Assembly: GCA_018222835.1 (NCBI GenBank)
Contig: JAAEZN010000034.1
Location: forward strand, 1-33,126
Direction of reading: 5' to 3'
Source of the DNA: Algicola sp.
Lineage (GTDB): Bacteria > Bacteroidota > Bacteroidia > Flavobacteriales > Flavobacteriaceae
Length of the DNA: 33,126 nucleotides
The translations under genes were made by a program, and so were the position numbers. The first letter of the stretch is position 1. Every line of letters starts with the position of its first letter. The notes beneath the pieces are model-generated. The model worked only from the letters and a program-made list of their open reading frames with translations, had not been told where the DNA came from and made no database searches. Below, piece by piece: positions 13,134 through 22,303 of this stretch.

Positions 13134-14705
13134 TTATGCTTTTTCCATTGCCGCTTTACCACCAAGGTGTTCACAACTATAAAGCTCTTGCATGGATGCG
13201 AAAGGTACTTTCTCTTTTTGATACTTGTACACCCTTCTAATATCGCTGCTAAGATAATCATCATCCACATTTACTTGCACATCTTCCATATTAAATTGAC
13301 ATGGATGTTCATAACCGGCCGCATGGGTAATTTCCAAAAATTCTTTTTTGAAGGTATTAAAGTATTGTGCCAACCTGTCGGATTTTAAAGGAATATTGAT
13401 TCCATTTTGACGCCATTTGTTTTGGGTGGCGATTCCGGCCGGACATCTGTTGGTGTGGCATACTTGTGCCTGAATACATCCGATGCTCATCATGGCTTCA
13501 CGGGCAACATTGATGCAGTCCGCGCCCATGGCAAATGCCATGGCAGCCTTTCCAGGGAAGCCCAATTTTCCACTTCCGATAAACACGACCCTATCGGTTA
13601 ATCCATGCTCTAAAAACAACTTGTATATGGATGAAAAGCCATAAGACCAAGGAAGGGAAACATGGTCCGCGAAACTGGGCGGAGCTGCTCCTGTTCCTCC
13701 TTCGCCTCCATCAATGGTAATAAAATCCGGACCTTTGCCCGTTTTCTTCATTAAATCGGCCAGTTCTTGCCATTGGTCTATTTTCCCGATGGCGCCTTTA
13801 ATACCTACAGGCAAGCCAGTTTCCTCGGCAATGGATTCAATAAAGTCCATAAGCTCTGGTATTGTGGTAAAGGCTTTGTGCGTAGGAGGGGAGATTACGT
13901 CCTTGCCAACCTCAACACCTCGGATTTCCGCTAGTTCAGGGGTTATTTTAGAGCCCGGTAGGACACCGCCTTTTCCTGGTTTGGCACCTTGGGAGAGTTT
14001 TATTTCAATAGCTTTGATGCATGGGTTTTCATCAACCAAAACTTTTAGTTTATCCATAGAGAATCCTCCATCCCAGGATCGAACACCAAAATATCCCGTT
14101 CCAAAATGAAAAATAACATCTCCTCCTTGTTTATGATAGGGAGATAGCCCACCTTCTCCTGTATTGTGGTAAGCACCACACTTTTCTACACCTCGATTCA
14201 ACGATTCAATGGCAGCTGCCGACAAAGAACCAAAGCTCATGGCCGACACATTTATAATCGATGCCGGGCGATACGGTTTTCTACGTTTGTTATAGCCTCC
14301 CATCACTTTGGCGCAGGGCAGGAAATAGGGATGCTCGCTATTGGGATGGTCTTCCGGTAATTGGAATCCGATCATCGCATTTTTAATGAAAATATGCTGA
14401 TGTTTATAGATGTCCCTATCCGTACCAAAACCTTCGTAGTTGTTCTCCTTTTTTGCCGAAGCATAGATCCAGCTACGTTCAATCCGGTTAAAAGGTAGTT
14501 CTTCCCGATTGTTGGCCACAAAATACTGGCGCATTTCAGGTCCAATACTTTCAAGCCAGTAACGCAAATGTCCAACTATGGGGTAATTATGGCTAATGGT
14601 ATGGGCTTTTTGAATAAAGATGTCGCGAATGGCGACCAAAACTAGAAAGAGTATGACCCAGATCCACCAAGGTACATCGGCAAGAAAATCAAAAAATGCT
14701 TCCAT
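13134..14705 (-). CDS. Membrane-anchored FMN-binding glutamate synthase-family protein
   Basis: Stand-alone homologue of the FMN-binding synthase domain of GltB; in GltB this domain makes glutamate from 2-oxoglutarate and ammonia. The 523 residues begin with one membrane segment (about 12-29, VPWWIWVILFLVLVAI), then a 130-residue linker, then the barrel with SAMSFGSLS (154-162), GEGGLSPYHKQGGD (183-196), KPGKGGVLPGSKI (242-254), ITIDGGEGGTGAAP (329-342) and the iron-sulfur motif Cys410-x5-Cys416-x4-Cys421 (CIQAQVCHTNRCP), equivalent to the 3Fe-4S site of GltB. The glutaminase domain and the C-terminal GXGXG domain of GltB are absent. The actual substrate is therefore uncertain; the conserved FMN and Fe-S sites suggest a membrane-tethered redox enzyme. 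It heads a likely operon with the coiled-coil gene. Confidence 0.9.
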   Translation of the reverse strand: MEAFFDFLADVPWWIWVILFLVLVAIRDIFIQKAHTISHNYPIVGHLRYWLESIGPEMRQYFVANNREELPFNRIERSWIYASAKKENNYEGFGTDRDIYKHQHIFIKNAMIGFQLPEDHPNSEHPYFLPCAKVMGGYNKRRKPYRPASIINVSAMSFGSLSAAAIESLNRGVEKCGAYHNTGEGGLSPYHKQGGDVIFHFGTGYFGVRSWDGGFSMDKLKVLVDENPCIKAIEIKLSQGAKPGKGGVLPGSKITPELAEIRGVEVGKDVISPPTHKAFTTIPELMDFIESIAEETGLPVGIKGAIGKIDQWQELADLMKKTGKGPDFITIDGGEGGTGAAPPSFADHVSLPWSYGFSSIYKLFLEHGLTDRVVFIGSGKLGFPGKAAMAFAMGADCINVAREAMMSIGCIQAQVCHTNRCPAGIATQNKWRQNGINIPLKSDRLAQYFNTFKKEFLEITHAAGYEHPCQFNMEDVQVNVDDDYLSSDIRRVYKYQKEKVPFASMQELYSCEHLGGKAAMEKA

Positions 14706-14808
14706 TTTGGATGATTTGAAGTAGTGGTTACAAATATCAAGCCCTAATATCCAAATTCCAAATAATGGAGGATATTAGAGCCTGAAAAATATTACTTGCT
14801 ATGGTGGT

Positions 14809-16095
14809 TTATTTACTTCTGTCCAAGTAATCCAATGCAATTTCCGTCATAGCTTTTACGCCCAGTTGAAGCCCGCTATCATCAATTTTGAAATCCGGGG
14901 TGTGATGAGGAAAATGCTCATCAGGGCCTGCATTTGGGTCTTTTCCACCCAAAATATAAAAGAAGCCGGGTATTTTTTCCTGATAAAAAGAAAAATCCTC
15001 AGCTCCTGTAATAGCTTTGATCAAATGAACATTTTCTGTACCCGCTACTTCTTGAAGGCTGGAGAGTGAGCTTGCGGTAAGGTCTGGATCATTGTAAGTA
15101 ATCGGCACACCTTTGGCTATTTCCACTGTAGCTTCGGCTCTGTAGGCCTTGGCAATGGTCTCCGCCATTTCCTTCATCCTTGTATTTACCTGCTTTTGCA
15201 TATCGTAATCCAACGTTCGGATGGTTCCAACCAATTCGGCACTTTCCGGAATGATATTGTTACGAACACCACCGGAAATCTTTCCTACCGTGATTACGGC
15301 CGCCTCCTTGGTCAATTCCAATTCTCGGCTAATAATGGATTGAAAGCCATCTACTATTTTGGAAGCCACATAAATGGGATCTACACCGCCCCAAGGTTGT
15401 GAGCCGTGCGATTGTTTTCCTTTTATCTTTACAACAAAACGCTGTGCTGCTGCCAAAGCGCCTCCTGGTTTATATGCAATATGGCCAACAGGCAGGTAGG
15501 AACCAATGTGCAAACCATAAATGGCATCCACCTTGGGGTTTTCGAGAACTCCCTCTTTCACCATAAGTTCGGCACCACCTTCTTCTCCTGGAGGAGCGCC
15601 TTCTTCGGCCGGTTGGAATATAAATTTGATGGTTCCGTGTATTTTATCCTTGTTTTTGGCCAAAACCTCGGCGGTACCCATCATAATTGCAATATGGGTA
15701 TCGTGCCCACAAGCATGCATTACCCCGACTTCTTGCCCCAAAAATTCCGAAGTAACTTCAGATTTGTAGGGAAGATCGTTTCTTTCGGTAACGGGGAGTG
15801 CATCGATATCAGCTCTAAGTGCCACTACTTTTCCTGGGTGGTCACCTTTTAAAAGACCTACTACACCTGTATGGGCCACTCCGGTTTGAACATCGATTCC
15901 TAAGGATTTTAGATGCTTGGCAATTTTTTCGGCGGTTTTAAATTCCCTGTTGCTCAATTCCGGATTTTGGTGAAAATCCCGGCGCCACTCGATTACTTTT
16001 GATTCAACAGCGGCAATGTCTTTTTCGAGCCCATGGTCTTGGCCATACACGGTTAAACTTGCGGAGCATAGTGCAAGTAGTAGTATTTTTTTCAT
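14809..16095 (-). CDS. Exported M20D family amidohydrolase/carboxypeptidase
   Basis: Metal-dependent amidohydrolase related to hippurate hydrolase and IAA-amino-acid hydrolases, which cleave N-acyl amino acids. The 428 residues begin with a signal peptide (1-18, ending VYGQ). Metal-site motifs are ALRADIDALPV (92-102), MHACGHDTH (126-134, with Cys129 and His131 as expected ligands), FQPAEEG (160-166, Glu164/Glu165) and YGLHIGS (193-199, His196), with the distal His in the final PHHTPDF. The dimerisation/lid domain lies between about 205 and 315 (KIKGKQSHGSQPW). It acts outside the cytoplasm on an unknown substrate. It lies 15 bases after the DsrE-like gene and is surely co-transcribed with it. 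Confidence 0.93.
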   Translation of the reverse strand: MKKILLLALCSASLTVYGQDHGLEKDIAAVESKVIEWRRDFHQNPELSNREFKTAEKIAKHLKSLGIDVQTGVAHTGVVGLLKGDHPGKVVALRADIDALPVTERNDLPYKSEVTSEFLGQEVGVMHACGHDTHIAIMMGTAEVLAKNKDKIHGTIKFIFQPAEEGAPPGEEGGAELMVKEGVLENPKVDAIYGLHIGSYLPVGHIAYKPGGALAAAQRFVVKIKGKQSHGSQPWGGVDPIYVASKIVDGFQSIISRELELTKEAAVITVGKISGGVRNNIIPESAELVGTIRTLDYDMQKQVNTRMKEMAETIAKAYRAEATVEIAKGVPITYNDPDLTASSLSSLQEVAGTENVHLIKAITGAEDFSFYQEKIPGFFYILGGKDPNAGPDEHFPHHTPDFKIDDSGLQLGVKAMTEIALDYLDRSK

Positions 16096-16110
16096 AATTG
16101 AATAGGTTGG

Positions 16111-16650
16111 TTATAATTTAATAGGTCTATATCCATTGTTCTGCAACTGGATATTTGCCGTCATTGCAGAGAGGGCAATCTTGACTCCGGGAATCAATTC
16201 TTCCTTCGGAAGACTTCTGGTTTTGGAAGATTGTCCGCACATGATTACTTCCACACCCGCATCCAATAAACTTTCTATAAGTCCTAAGTTAGGATTGGCC
16301 ACTTCATATCTTTCTTTATATGCTTCGTTCGTTAAAAAATTTCTAGCGGCCGTACCGTGAACAATAAGTGCTGCTTTTAGCTGGGAAGCAGGGACTCCGC
16401 TTTGGGCATGCATGTTTAAAAAACGTGCAACTGTATTTATGTTCTTATTTAGTTCAGTGTCCGATTTAGGTCCATCCTTCACATCAAAAACAACTTTGAA
16501 CTCTTGCGATTTGTCGGTAATAAAGTCAGGGTTGTCTATTTCCCAGACGGCACCATGGTCTTCTATAATTGGACCAGTTTTGGTGGTTTGTGAATATCCG
16601 CAAAATGTAACGAGAAATAGAAAGAACAGAGGTAATTTTTGAAAAATCAT
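16111..16650 (-). CDS. Exported DsrE/DsrF-like family protein
   Basis: A 179-residue protein with a signal peptide (about 1-21, ending FCGYSQ) and a DsrE-like alpha/beta fold. Visible family features are VVFDVKDG (53-60), LKAALIVHGTAARN (91-104) and VEVIMCGQSSK (133-143), where Cys138 sits at the place of the reactive cysteine used by DsrE/TusD-type sulfur carriers. Exported DsrE-like proteins of this length are common in Bacteroidota and have no settled function; a sulfur-relay or redox role is only an inference from the cysteine. It is the first gene of a two-gene operon with the M20 amidohydrolase. An exact TAATTTTG box (16682-16689, minus strand) lies about 32 bases upstream of the start but lacks a clear -33 TTG partner. 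Confidence 0.85.
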   Translation of the reverse strand: MIFQKLPLFFLFLVTFCGYSQTTKTGPIIEDHGAVWEIDNPDFITDKSQEFKVVFDVKDGPKSDTELNKNINTVARFLNMHAQSGVPASQLKAALIVHGTAARNFLTNEAYKERYEVANPNLGLIESLLDAGVEVIMCGQSSKTRSLPKEELIPGVKIALSAMTANIQLQNNGYRPIKL

Positions 16651-16790
16651 TAGCTATTTAAGTTGAGTTGCTAAATATATTCAAAATTAAATCCAAATCC
16701 GAAAACGATGTTTATAAAAATTGAAAGGTAGATTTTAGCAAAAGATCAATTATAGCTAATTTCACACCTACTTTTAAAAGCTTCTGGCCC

Positions 16791-19121
16791 TTGAGTAATT
16801 TTATAGATGAATTGAACGATGCGCAGCGGGCCCCCGTACTGCATAAAGATGGACCATTAATGGTAATTGCCGGTGCCGGTTCCGGAAAGACCCGTGTGCT
16901 TACTTACAGAATAGCCCACCTAATGGAGCAGGGGGTCGATTCTTTTAATATTTTGGCATTGACCTTTACCAACAAGGCCGCACGTGAAATGAAAAAGCGT
17001 ATTGCGACCATTGTTGGGAATTCCGAGGCCAAAAACCTTTGGATGGGAACCTTTCACTCGGTTTTTGCCAAATTATTGAGGTTTGATGGCGATAAACTTG
17101 GTTATCCGAGCAATTTCACCATTTATGACACGCAGGATTCCCAGCGTTTGATTGCGTCCATTATTAAAGAAATGGGGCTGGATAAGGATATTTATAAGTA
17201 CAAGCAGGTTCAGAACCGGATTTCTTCCTATAAAAATAGCTTGATCACAGTTAAGGCCTATTTTCAAAACCCTGAGTTGATGGAGGCCGATGCCATGGCA
17301 AAGCGCCCAAGGTTGGGGGAGATATATCAAAATTATGTGGATCGCTGCTTTAAGGCAGGAGCCATGGATTTCGATGATCTTTTGTTACGGACCAATGAGC
17401 TGTTGACCCGTTTCCCGGAAGTCTTGATGAAATATCAAGACCGATTTAGATATATTTTGGTGGATGAGTACCAGGATACCAACCACTCACAATATTTGAT
17501 CGTAAAGGCTCTTTCCGATAGATATCAAAACATTTGTGTGGTAGGCGACGATGCGCAGAGTATCTATTCTTTCCGAGGAGCCAACATTAGCAATATCCTA
17601 AATTTTCAGCGAGATTACGACAATGTGGCCGTGTACCGCTTGGAGCAAAATTATAGATCTACCAAGAACATTGTAAACGCTGCCAACTCCATTATTGCGA
17701 ACAATAAGAACCAATTGGAGAAAAATGTATGGACTTCCAACGATGATGGCGGACTCATAAAAATACATCGTAGCACCACCGATGCGGAAGAAGGACGCTA
17801 TGTAGCGGGCTCCATTTTTGAGAACAAGATGCAGCTTCAGATGCAAAACGGCGAATTTGCCGTGTTGTACAGGACCAATTCACAATCCAGAGCCATAGAA
17901 GATGCGCTCCGCAAACGTGATATTCCCTATCGTATATATGGAGGCTTGTCATTCTATCAAAGAAAGGAAATCAAGGACGTTCTGGCTTATCTGCGGCTTG
18001 TGATCAACCCAAAGGATGAAGAGGCCCTAAAACGTGTGATCAATTTTCCTGCTAGGGGAATTGGCCAGACTACGATCGATAAACTTGTGGTCGCTGCCAA
18101 CCATTACGGACGCTCCATTTATGAGGTCATGGATAACCTAGATCGGCTCAACCTGAATATCAATGCCGGTACTAAACGTAAGTTAACGGATTTTGTTACC
18201 ATGATCAAAAGTTTCCAGATCATGAACGAGGGGTCGGATGCGTTTGCACTTGCCGAACATGCGGCAAAAAAAACGGGGTTGTTGCTGGAGTTTAAAAAGG
18301 ACGGTACTCCCGAAGGGATTGCCCGGATGGAGAATATCGAGGAACTTTTGAACGGTATCAAGGATTTTGTTGAAGGCCAAAAAGAGATTGTGGATGCCAC
18401 GGGAAGCTTGACCGAATTTTTGGAAGACGTGGCCTTGGCAACCGACATGGACAAAGATGTTGAGGACGACGATAGAGTTGCTTTAATGACCATCCATTTG
18501 GCCAAAGGATTAGAGTTTCCTTATGTGTATATTGTGGGGATGGAAGAAGATTTGTTTCCATCTGCGATGAGCATGAATACCCGAAGTGAACTGGAAGAGG
18601 AGCGAAGGTTGTTCTATGTGGCCCTTACCCGTGCCGAAAAGCAGGCGTTTTTGACCTATACCCAAAACCGATACAGATGGGGGAAACTTATTGATGCGGA
18701 ACCCAGTAGGTTCTTGGAAGAGATAGAGGAGAAATATGTGGAAAACCTAACGCCGGTCAATGATGGTTACCGATATAAATCCATGATCGATAAAAATATT
18801 TTTGGAGAGGTAGATAAGAGTAAGCTTCGACAGATGAAACCGAAGAACGGTACACCTCCAAGCGTTCAGAAACCCAATGAGGATCAACTTAGAAAATTGA
18901 GGAAGCTGAAGCCGGAAATATCATCACCTACAAGTTCGGTCGATATAGACCCAGGAATTATGGAAGGGGCTCGCGTGAACCATACGCGATTCGGAAGAGG
19001 GAAAATCTTGAATATTGAAGGCGTTGGAAACGATAGAAAGGCAGAAATCGATTTTGATCAAGGGGGAATTAAAAAATTATTGCTCCGTTTTGCCAAATTG
19101 GAGTTGTTGGATAATGCTTAA
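16791..19121 (+). CDS. UvrD/PcrA-family ATP-dependent DNA helicase
   Basis: Superfamily 1A 3'-5' helicase acting in nucleotide excision and mismatch repair and in removing obstacles from DNA. In order: Q-motif LNDAQRAPV (8-16), Walker A AGAGSGKT (27-34), motif Ia LTFTNKAAREM (57-67), motif II DEYQDT (225-230), motif III GDDAQSIYSFRG (252-263), motif IV QNYRST (286-291), motif V MTIHLAKGLEFPYVYIVG and motif VI EERRLFYVALTRAEK, then a linker and a C-terminal Tudor-like domain (about 720-776, VNHTRFGRGKI), which binds RNA polymerase in PcrA. At 776 residues it is a full-length UvrD/PcrA. The start is TTG at 16791: no in-frame ATG or GTG lies nearby and the TTG gives MSNFIDELNDAQ, the expected N-terminus. 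Whether to call it uvrD or pcrA is a naming matter. Confidence 0.94.
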   Translation: MSNFIDELNDAQRAPVLHKDGPLMVIAGAGSGKTRVLTYRIAHLMEQGVDSFNILALTFTNKAAREMKKRIATIVGNSEAKNLWMGTFHSVFAKLLRFDGDKLGYPSNFTIYDTQDSQRLIASIIKEMGLDKDIYKYKQVQNRISSYKNSLITVKAYFQNPELMEADAMAKRPRLGEIYQNYVDRCFKAGAMDFDDLLLRTNELLTRFPEVLMKYQDRFRYILVDEYQDTNHSQYLIVKALSDRYQNICVVGDDAQSIYSFRGANISNILNFQRDYDNVAVYRLEQNYRSTKNIVNAANSIIANNKNQLEKNVWTSNDDGGLIKIHRSTTDAEEGRYVAGSIFENKMQLQMQNGEFAVLYRTNSQSRAIEDALRKRDIPYRIYGGLSFYQRKEIKDVLAYLRLVINPKDEEALKRVINFPARGIGQTTIDKLVVAANHYGRSIYEVMDNLDRLNLNINAGTKRKLTDFVTMIKSFQIMNEGSDAFALAEHAAKKTGLLLEFKKDGTPEGIARMENIEELLNGIKDFVEGQKEIVDATGSLTEFLEDVALATDMDKDVEDDDRVALMTIHLAKGLEFPYVYIVGMEEDLFPSAMSMNTRSELEEERRLFYVALTRAEKQAFLTYTQNRYRWGKLIDAEPSRFLEEIEEKYVENLTPVNDGYRYKSMIDKNIFGEVDKSKLRQMKPKNGTPPSVQKPNEDQLRKLRKLKPEISSPTSSVDIDPGIMEGARVNHTRFGRGKILNIEGVGNDRKAEIDFDQGGIKKLLLRFAKLELLDNA

Positions 19122-19260
19122 TCTAATTTTTACTGTCAATTAAATAGAGTGCCATTGATTTGTAGGTTTTTAAGATTATCATAAAAATTGTGAGTGGATA
19201 AAATTGTTTAAATTCAGAGTCGATATTTTGAGTTTAAGGACCAAACCAACCACTTACCGT

Positions 19261-21483
19261 ATGAAAAACCTCTTTCTAAAACCTGTTTTTTTAGCTGTTG
19301 CCCTACTTGTCATTATCTTATTCGGAGTTGCAGGCTATCACTATGCCATTGGCTATCCAGCTTGGGTGACCATGGTTTTGGGAATACTCATTGGGGTTGT
19401 TTTGTTGGTCGCTATAAATCTACTGCTGTTTTGGCTTGCACCATGGGCCAAAAAAATCCCTTCGCCTTTTTTTATCTCTGTATTGGGAGGGTTGTTGACC
19501 TTGGTTATAATGAGGATGTACGCTTTTGGTTGGCCATCTCTTTTGTTTTATGGTTTAGTATTATTTGGGTTTATCTGTTTGATATTCTTTACAACAGGTA
19601 TTTGGCAAATCATTCAAAAAAAGAATGTGAAAGTAGGGGGTATTCTTGTCGTTTCGAGCATTATACTGGTTGCTTTTGGATTTTATGGATTTAATTCTTT
19701 GGATGGCGACCCCTATATGGAGTCAACCGTAGTGAATAACGGTGGAGAAATAACTACGCTAAGCGAGATAGGGATTGAAGACCCCTCGACCAAAGGAAAT
19801 TATGAAGTTGAAATTTTTACCTATGGGAGCGGCACGGATACAAAACGACCGGAATATGGAGAGGGAGTAAAAGTAAAAACCCCTACGGTAGATGCATCTT
19901 TATTGTTTCCGGATTGGAAGGGCAAAAAGAAAAAATGGCGAGAAAAGTATTGGGGTTTTGGTGTGGATAGTTTTCCATTGAATGCCCGGGTTTACATGCC
20001 CAAAGGTAAAGGCCCTTTCCCAGTGGCAATGATGGTGCACGGTAATCACAGTATGCTGGACTATTCCGATGGTGGCTACGCCTATTTGGGTGAACTATTG
20101 GCAAGTAGAGGGATTATAGGGGTTTCTGTGGACCAAAATTTTATCAACGGGCATTGGTCGGGTGATTTTAGAGGGAAAGAGATGCCCGTACGCGGTTGGT
20201 TATTGCTCAAACATTTGGAACAATGGAGAAAATGGAACCAGGATGAAGATGCCGATTTGACAGGTAAGTTGGACTTGGAAAATATTGTGCTTGTGGGGCA
20301 TTCCAGGGGCGGGGAGGCGGTGTCCATTGCTGCAGCTTTTAATGAACTGGACAGGCTGCCCGATAATGGCAATGAGAAATTCGATTTTGGATTTGGCATA
20401 AAAGGGCTCATCAGCATTGCTCCTACGGATTATAGGTACAATCGAGAGATTAGCTTAACGGACATCAATTATTTGTCCGTTCAAGGGGCATACGATTCAG
20501 ATGAGACCAGTTTTTGGGGAATGCGCCCCTATCATCGTTTACAATTCTCGGAAGATTTTGATGGATTTAAAGCAGGTCTGTATATGGATCATGCCAATCA
20601 CGGCCAGTTTAACTCCACTTGGGGCAGATCGGATTTTGGGGCTCCTATGAAATGGTTGCTTAATCTTGAACCACTGGTCACAGGCGAAGAACAACGTCAA
20701 GTGGCCAAAGTGTATGTAAGTGCTTTTGCCGAAGTTGTTCTAAAAGGAAACAAAAGTTATTTGCCCATGTTCAAAAATATGGATGTGGTCAACAATTGGT
20801 TGCCCCGTGAGACCTATAGAAGTCAGTATGCAGACAATTTTAAAAATGTTCTGGTGCACTTTGAAGAGGATATGGATTTGTCCAATGGATCCGACGGTAT
20901 TGAATTGACTGCTGATCACTTTAAGATATGGCGGGAAATGGAATTGGAGGCCAGAGATGGGGGTAGTCAACAGAACAATGCTTTGGTGCTAGGGTGGAGC
21001 TATGGTTCTGATGTTGGTCATGATTCAATTCCGATGTACTCTATTCAGATATCGGAGAAGTTGAAGAATTTTGGGGATGCGGATACCTTGGCACTTTCCA
21101 TGGCCATGGGAAACATTTCTGAGTTGGATAAGAAGAATCAGGAGAATGAAAGGTCCGAAACGCCTAAAATAGGATTCAACTTTAGTATAATGCTCAAGGA
21201 TAGCTTGGGGAACTCAGCTTCGGTCGCATTGGCAGAAAACAATAAGCTGCCAGGGGTTGTTAAAAGTAAGTTCACTAAGTTTGAGTTTTTGGATAGGGAT
21301 ATGATCGGAGATGAATCCGAAATCCAACTAAAAAGCTGTTTTGTTCCAATTTCCTCTTTCCTAAAACAGAACGATAGCCTTAAACTGAACAAGCTGAAAA
21401 GTATTCACTTGGTTTTTGATAAAGATACATTGGGCGTAGTTGTTTTGGATGATATTGGGTTTTATCAAAAAAGAACTGAATAA
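19261..21483 (+). CDS. Membrane-anchored alpha/beta hydrolase
   Basis: Started at the ATG at 19261 (740 residues), which puts a membrane segment right after MKNLFLKP; an upstream TTG at 19204 would add 19 non-hydrophobic residues and is less likely. Five hydrophobic segments (about 6-27, 33-61, 68-86, 92-115 and 125-145) form an N-terminal membrane domain, which would put the soluble C-terminal part on the opposite side from the N-terminus, probably the periplasm. The soluble part is an alpha/beta hydrolase: MMVHGNHS (oxyanion region, about 257-264), the nucleophile elbow GHSRGG (346-351, Ser348), and DHANHGQFN near residue 445, likely holding the catalytic histidine. The last 180 residues resemble no domain I know. 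An esterase, lipase or peptidase activity is possible; substrate unknown. The 139-base spacer upstream shows nothing clear. Confidence 0.85.
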   Translation: MKNLFLKPVFLAVALLVIILFGVAGYHYAIGYPAWVTMVLGILIGVVLLVAINLLLFWLAPWAKKIPSPFFISVLGGLLTLVIMRMYAFGWPSLLFYGLVLFGFICLIFFTTGIWQIIQKKNVKVGGILVVSSIILVAFGFYGFNSLDGDPYMESTVVNNGGEITTLSEIGIEDPSTKGNYEVEIFTYGSGTDTKRPEYGEGVKVKTPTVDASLLFPDWKGKKKKWREKYWGFGVDSFPLNARVYMPKGKGPFPVAMMVHGNHSMLDYSDGGYAYLGELLASRGIIGVSVDQNFINGHWSGDFRGKEMPVRGWLLLKHLEQWRKWNQDEDADLTGKLDLENIVLVGHSRGGEAVSIAAAFNELDRLPDNGNEKFDFGFGIKGLISIAPTDYRYNREISLTDINYLSVQGAYDSDETSFWGMRPYHRLQFSEDFDGFKAGLYMDHANHGQFNSTWGRSDFGAPMKWLLNLEPLVTGEEQRQVAKVYVSAFAEVVLKGNKSYLPMFKNMDVVNNWLPRETYRSQYADNFKNVLVHFEEDMDLSNGSDGIELTADHFKIWREMELEARDGGSQQNNALVLGWSYGSDVGHDSIPMYSIQISEKLKNFGDADTLALSMAMGNISELDKKNQENERSETPKIGFNFSIMLKDSLGNSASVALAENNKLPGVVKSKFTKFEFLDRDMIGDESEIQLKSCFVPISSFLKQNDSLKLNKLKSIHLVFDKDTLGVVVLDDIGFYQKRTE

Positions 21484-21587
21484 CCTGTAAACTATAACCC
21501 TTTCATTTTGGAAGTCGCGTAATCTTTGGTGCGGATATCGGGCCTGTACATGCGAACCATCCAGTATAGTTAAGTAGCATTATGTGT

Positions 21588-21595
21588 TATCTTTG
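21588..21595 (+). promoter_or_regulatory. Candidate -7 box for the YciO-type gene
   Basis: TATCTTTG matches the Bacteroidota TAnnTTTG box exactly and lies 37 bases upstream of the ATG at 21633. No clear TTG is present at the expected -33 distance, so this is a weak call. The rest of the 149-base spacer (21484-21632) shows no terminator or gene. Confidence 0.3.
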
Positions 21596-21632
21596 TTGTG
21601 ATTACCTTACCTATTAATTATTTTGAAAACAG

Positions 21633-22253
21633 ATGGCGGAGCTGATAAAACTTTATGAAGAAAATCCAAACCCAAAGCAGGTTCAAAAAGTTGTGGATGT
21701 GCTAAAAAAAGGAGGGCTTGTGATTTATCCTACCGACACGGTTTATGGTCTTGGTTGCGACATAACCAATTCAAAGGCATTGCAGCGTTTGGCAAGGATA
21801 AAGGGAGTAAAGCTGGAAAAAGCGAATTGGTCCTTTGTTTGTGCGGATTTGAGCAATCTTTCGGATTATGTTCGTCAAATCGATAGCCCTACTTTTAAAA
21901 TTTTGAAAAGGACTTTGCCCGGTCCTTATACTTTTATTCTTCCCGGAAACAATAATTTGCCCAAGGACTTCAAAAAAAAGAAGACCGTAGGAATACGTGT
22001 ACCGGATAATGCCATTGCCAGAGCATTGGTTTCTGGATTGGGCCATCCCATTGTCTCAACATCTATCTACGATGAGGACGATATTTTGGAATACACTACC
22101 GATCCAGAACTTATTTACGAAAAATGGCAAAATCTTGTAGATGTTGTTGTTGATGGCGGATATGGTGATAATGTTGCCTCGACGGTTATCGATCTTTCGG
22201 GAGATGAACCCGAGGTGATTCGCGAAGGTAAAGGAGGACTGGATATTTACTAA
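21633..22253 (+). CDS. YrdC-domain protein of the YciO type (TsaC/Sua5 superfamily)
   Basis: The 206 residues form a single YrdC/TsaC fold, which in TsaC/Sua5 makes threonylcarbamoyl-AMP for the t6A tRNA modification. Visible motifs are GGLVIYPTDTVYGLGCD (27-43), LPGPYTFIL (95-103), VGIRVPD (119-125) and a C-terminal STVIDLSGDEPEVIREG. Two features point to the YciO subgroup rather than TsaC: the NWSFVCADLSNLSDYV segment (65-80) resembles YciO, and the S-x-N motif of TsaC/Sua5 is STSIYD here (142-147), so the asparagine is lost. The Sua5 C-terminal domain is absent. Automatic pipelines usually name such proteins threonylcarbamoyl-AMP synthase, but that activity is doubtful in this subgroup. 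Followed by a strong terminator. Confidence 0.88.
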   Translation: MAELIKLYEENPNPKQVQKVVDVLKKGGLVIYPTDTVYGLGCDITNSKALQRLARIKGVKLEKANWSFVCADLSNLSDYVRQIDSPTFKILKRTLPGPYTFILPGNNNLPKDFKKKKTVGIRVPDNAIARALVSGLGHPIVSTSIYDEDDILEYTTDPELIYEKWQNLVDVVVDGGYGDNVASTVIDLSGDEPEVIREGKGGLDIY

Positions 22254-22257
22254 TAAA

Positions 22258-22281
22258 AAAAGCGGCCATTTGGCCGCTTTT
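22258..22281. terminator. Bidirectional intrinsic terminator between the YciO-type gene and the OmpA lipoprotein gene
   Basis: A perfect 10-bp stem (22258-22267 with 22272-22281, core GCGGCCA/TGGCCGC) with a 4-base loop, an A-run before it and a T-rich run after it. It lies between convergent stops at 22253 and 22304, so it can serve both genes. Confidence 0.9.
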
Positions 22282-22303
22282 CTTTTAAGCTTTAGCTTAT
22301 TTC

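Noticed and set aside
13520-13548. Palindrome CCATGGCA-AA-TGCCATGG in the glutamate synthase-like gene
   Set aside because: It lies within a conserved coding stretch (AAMAFAMGAD) and arises from repeated Met/Ala codons; no regulatory role is needed.
16771-16780. CTTTTAAAAG palindrome just before the uvrD-type start
   Set aside because: A 10-base A/T-rich palindrome is common by chance in this composition and has no T-tract or second copy to suggest a terminator or operator.
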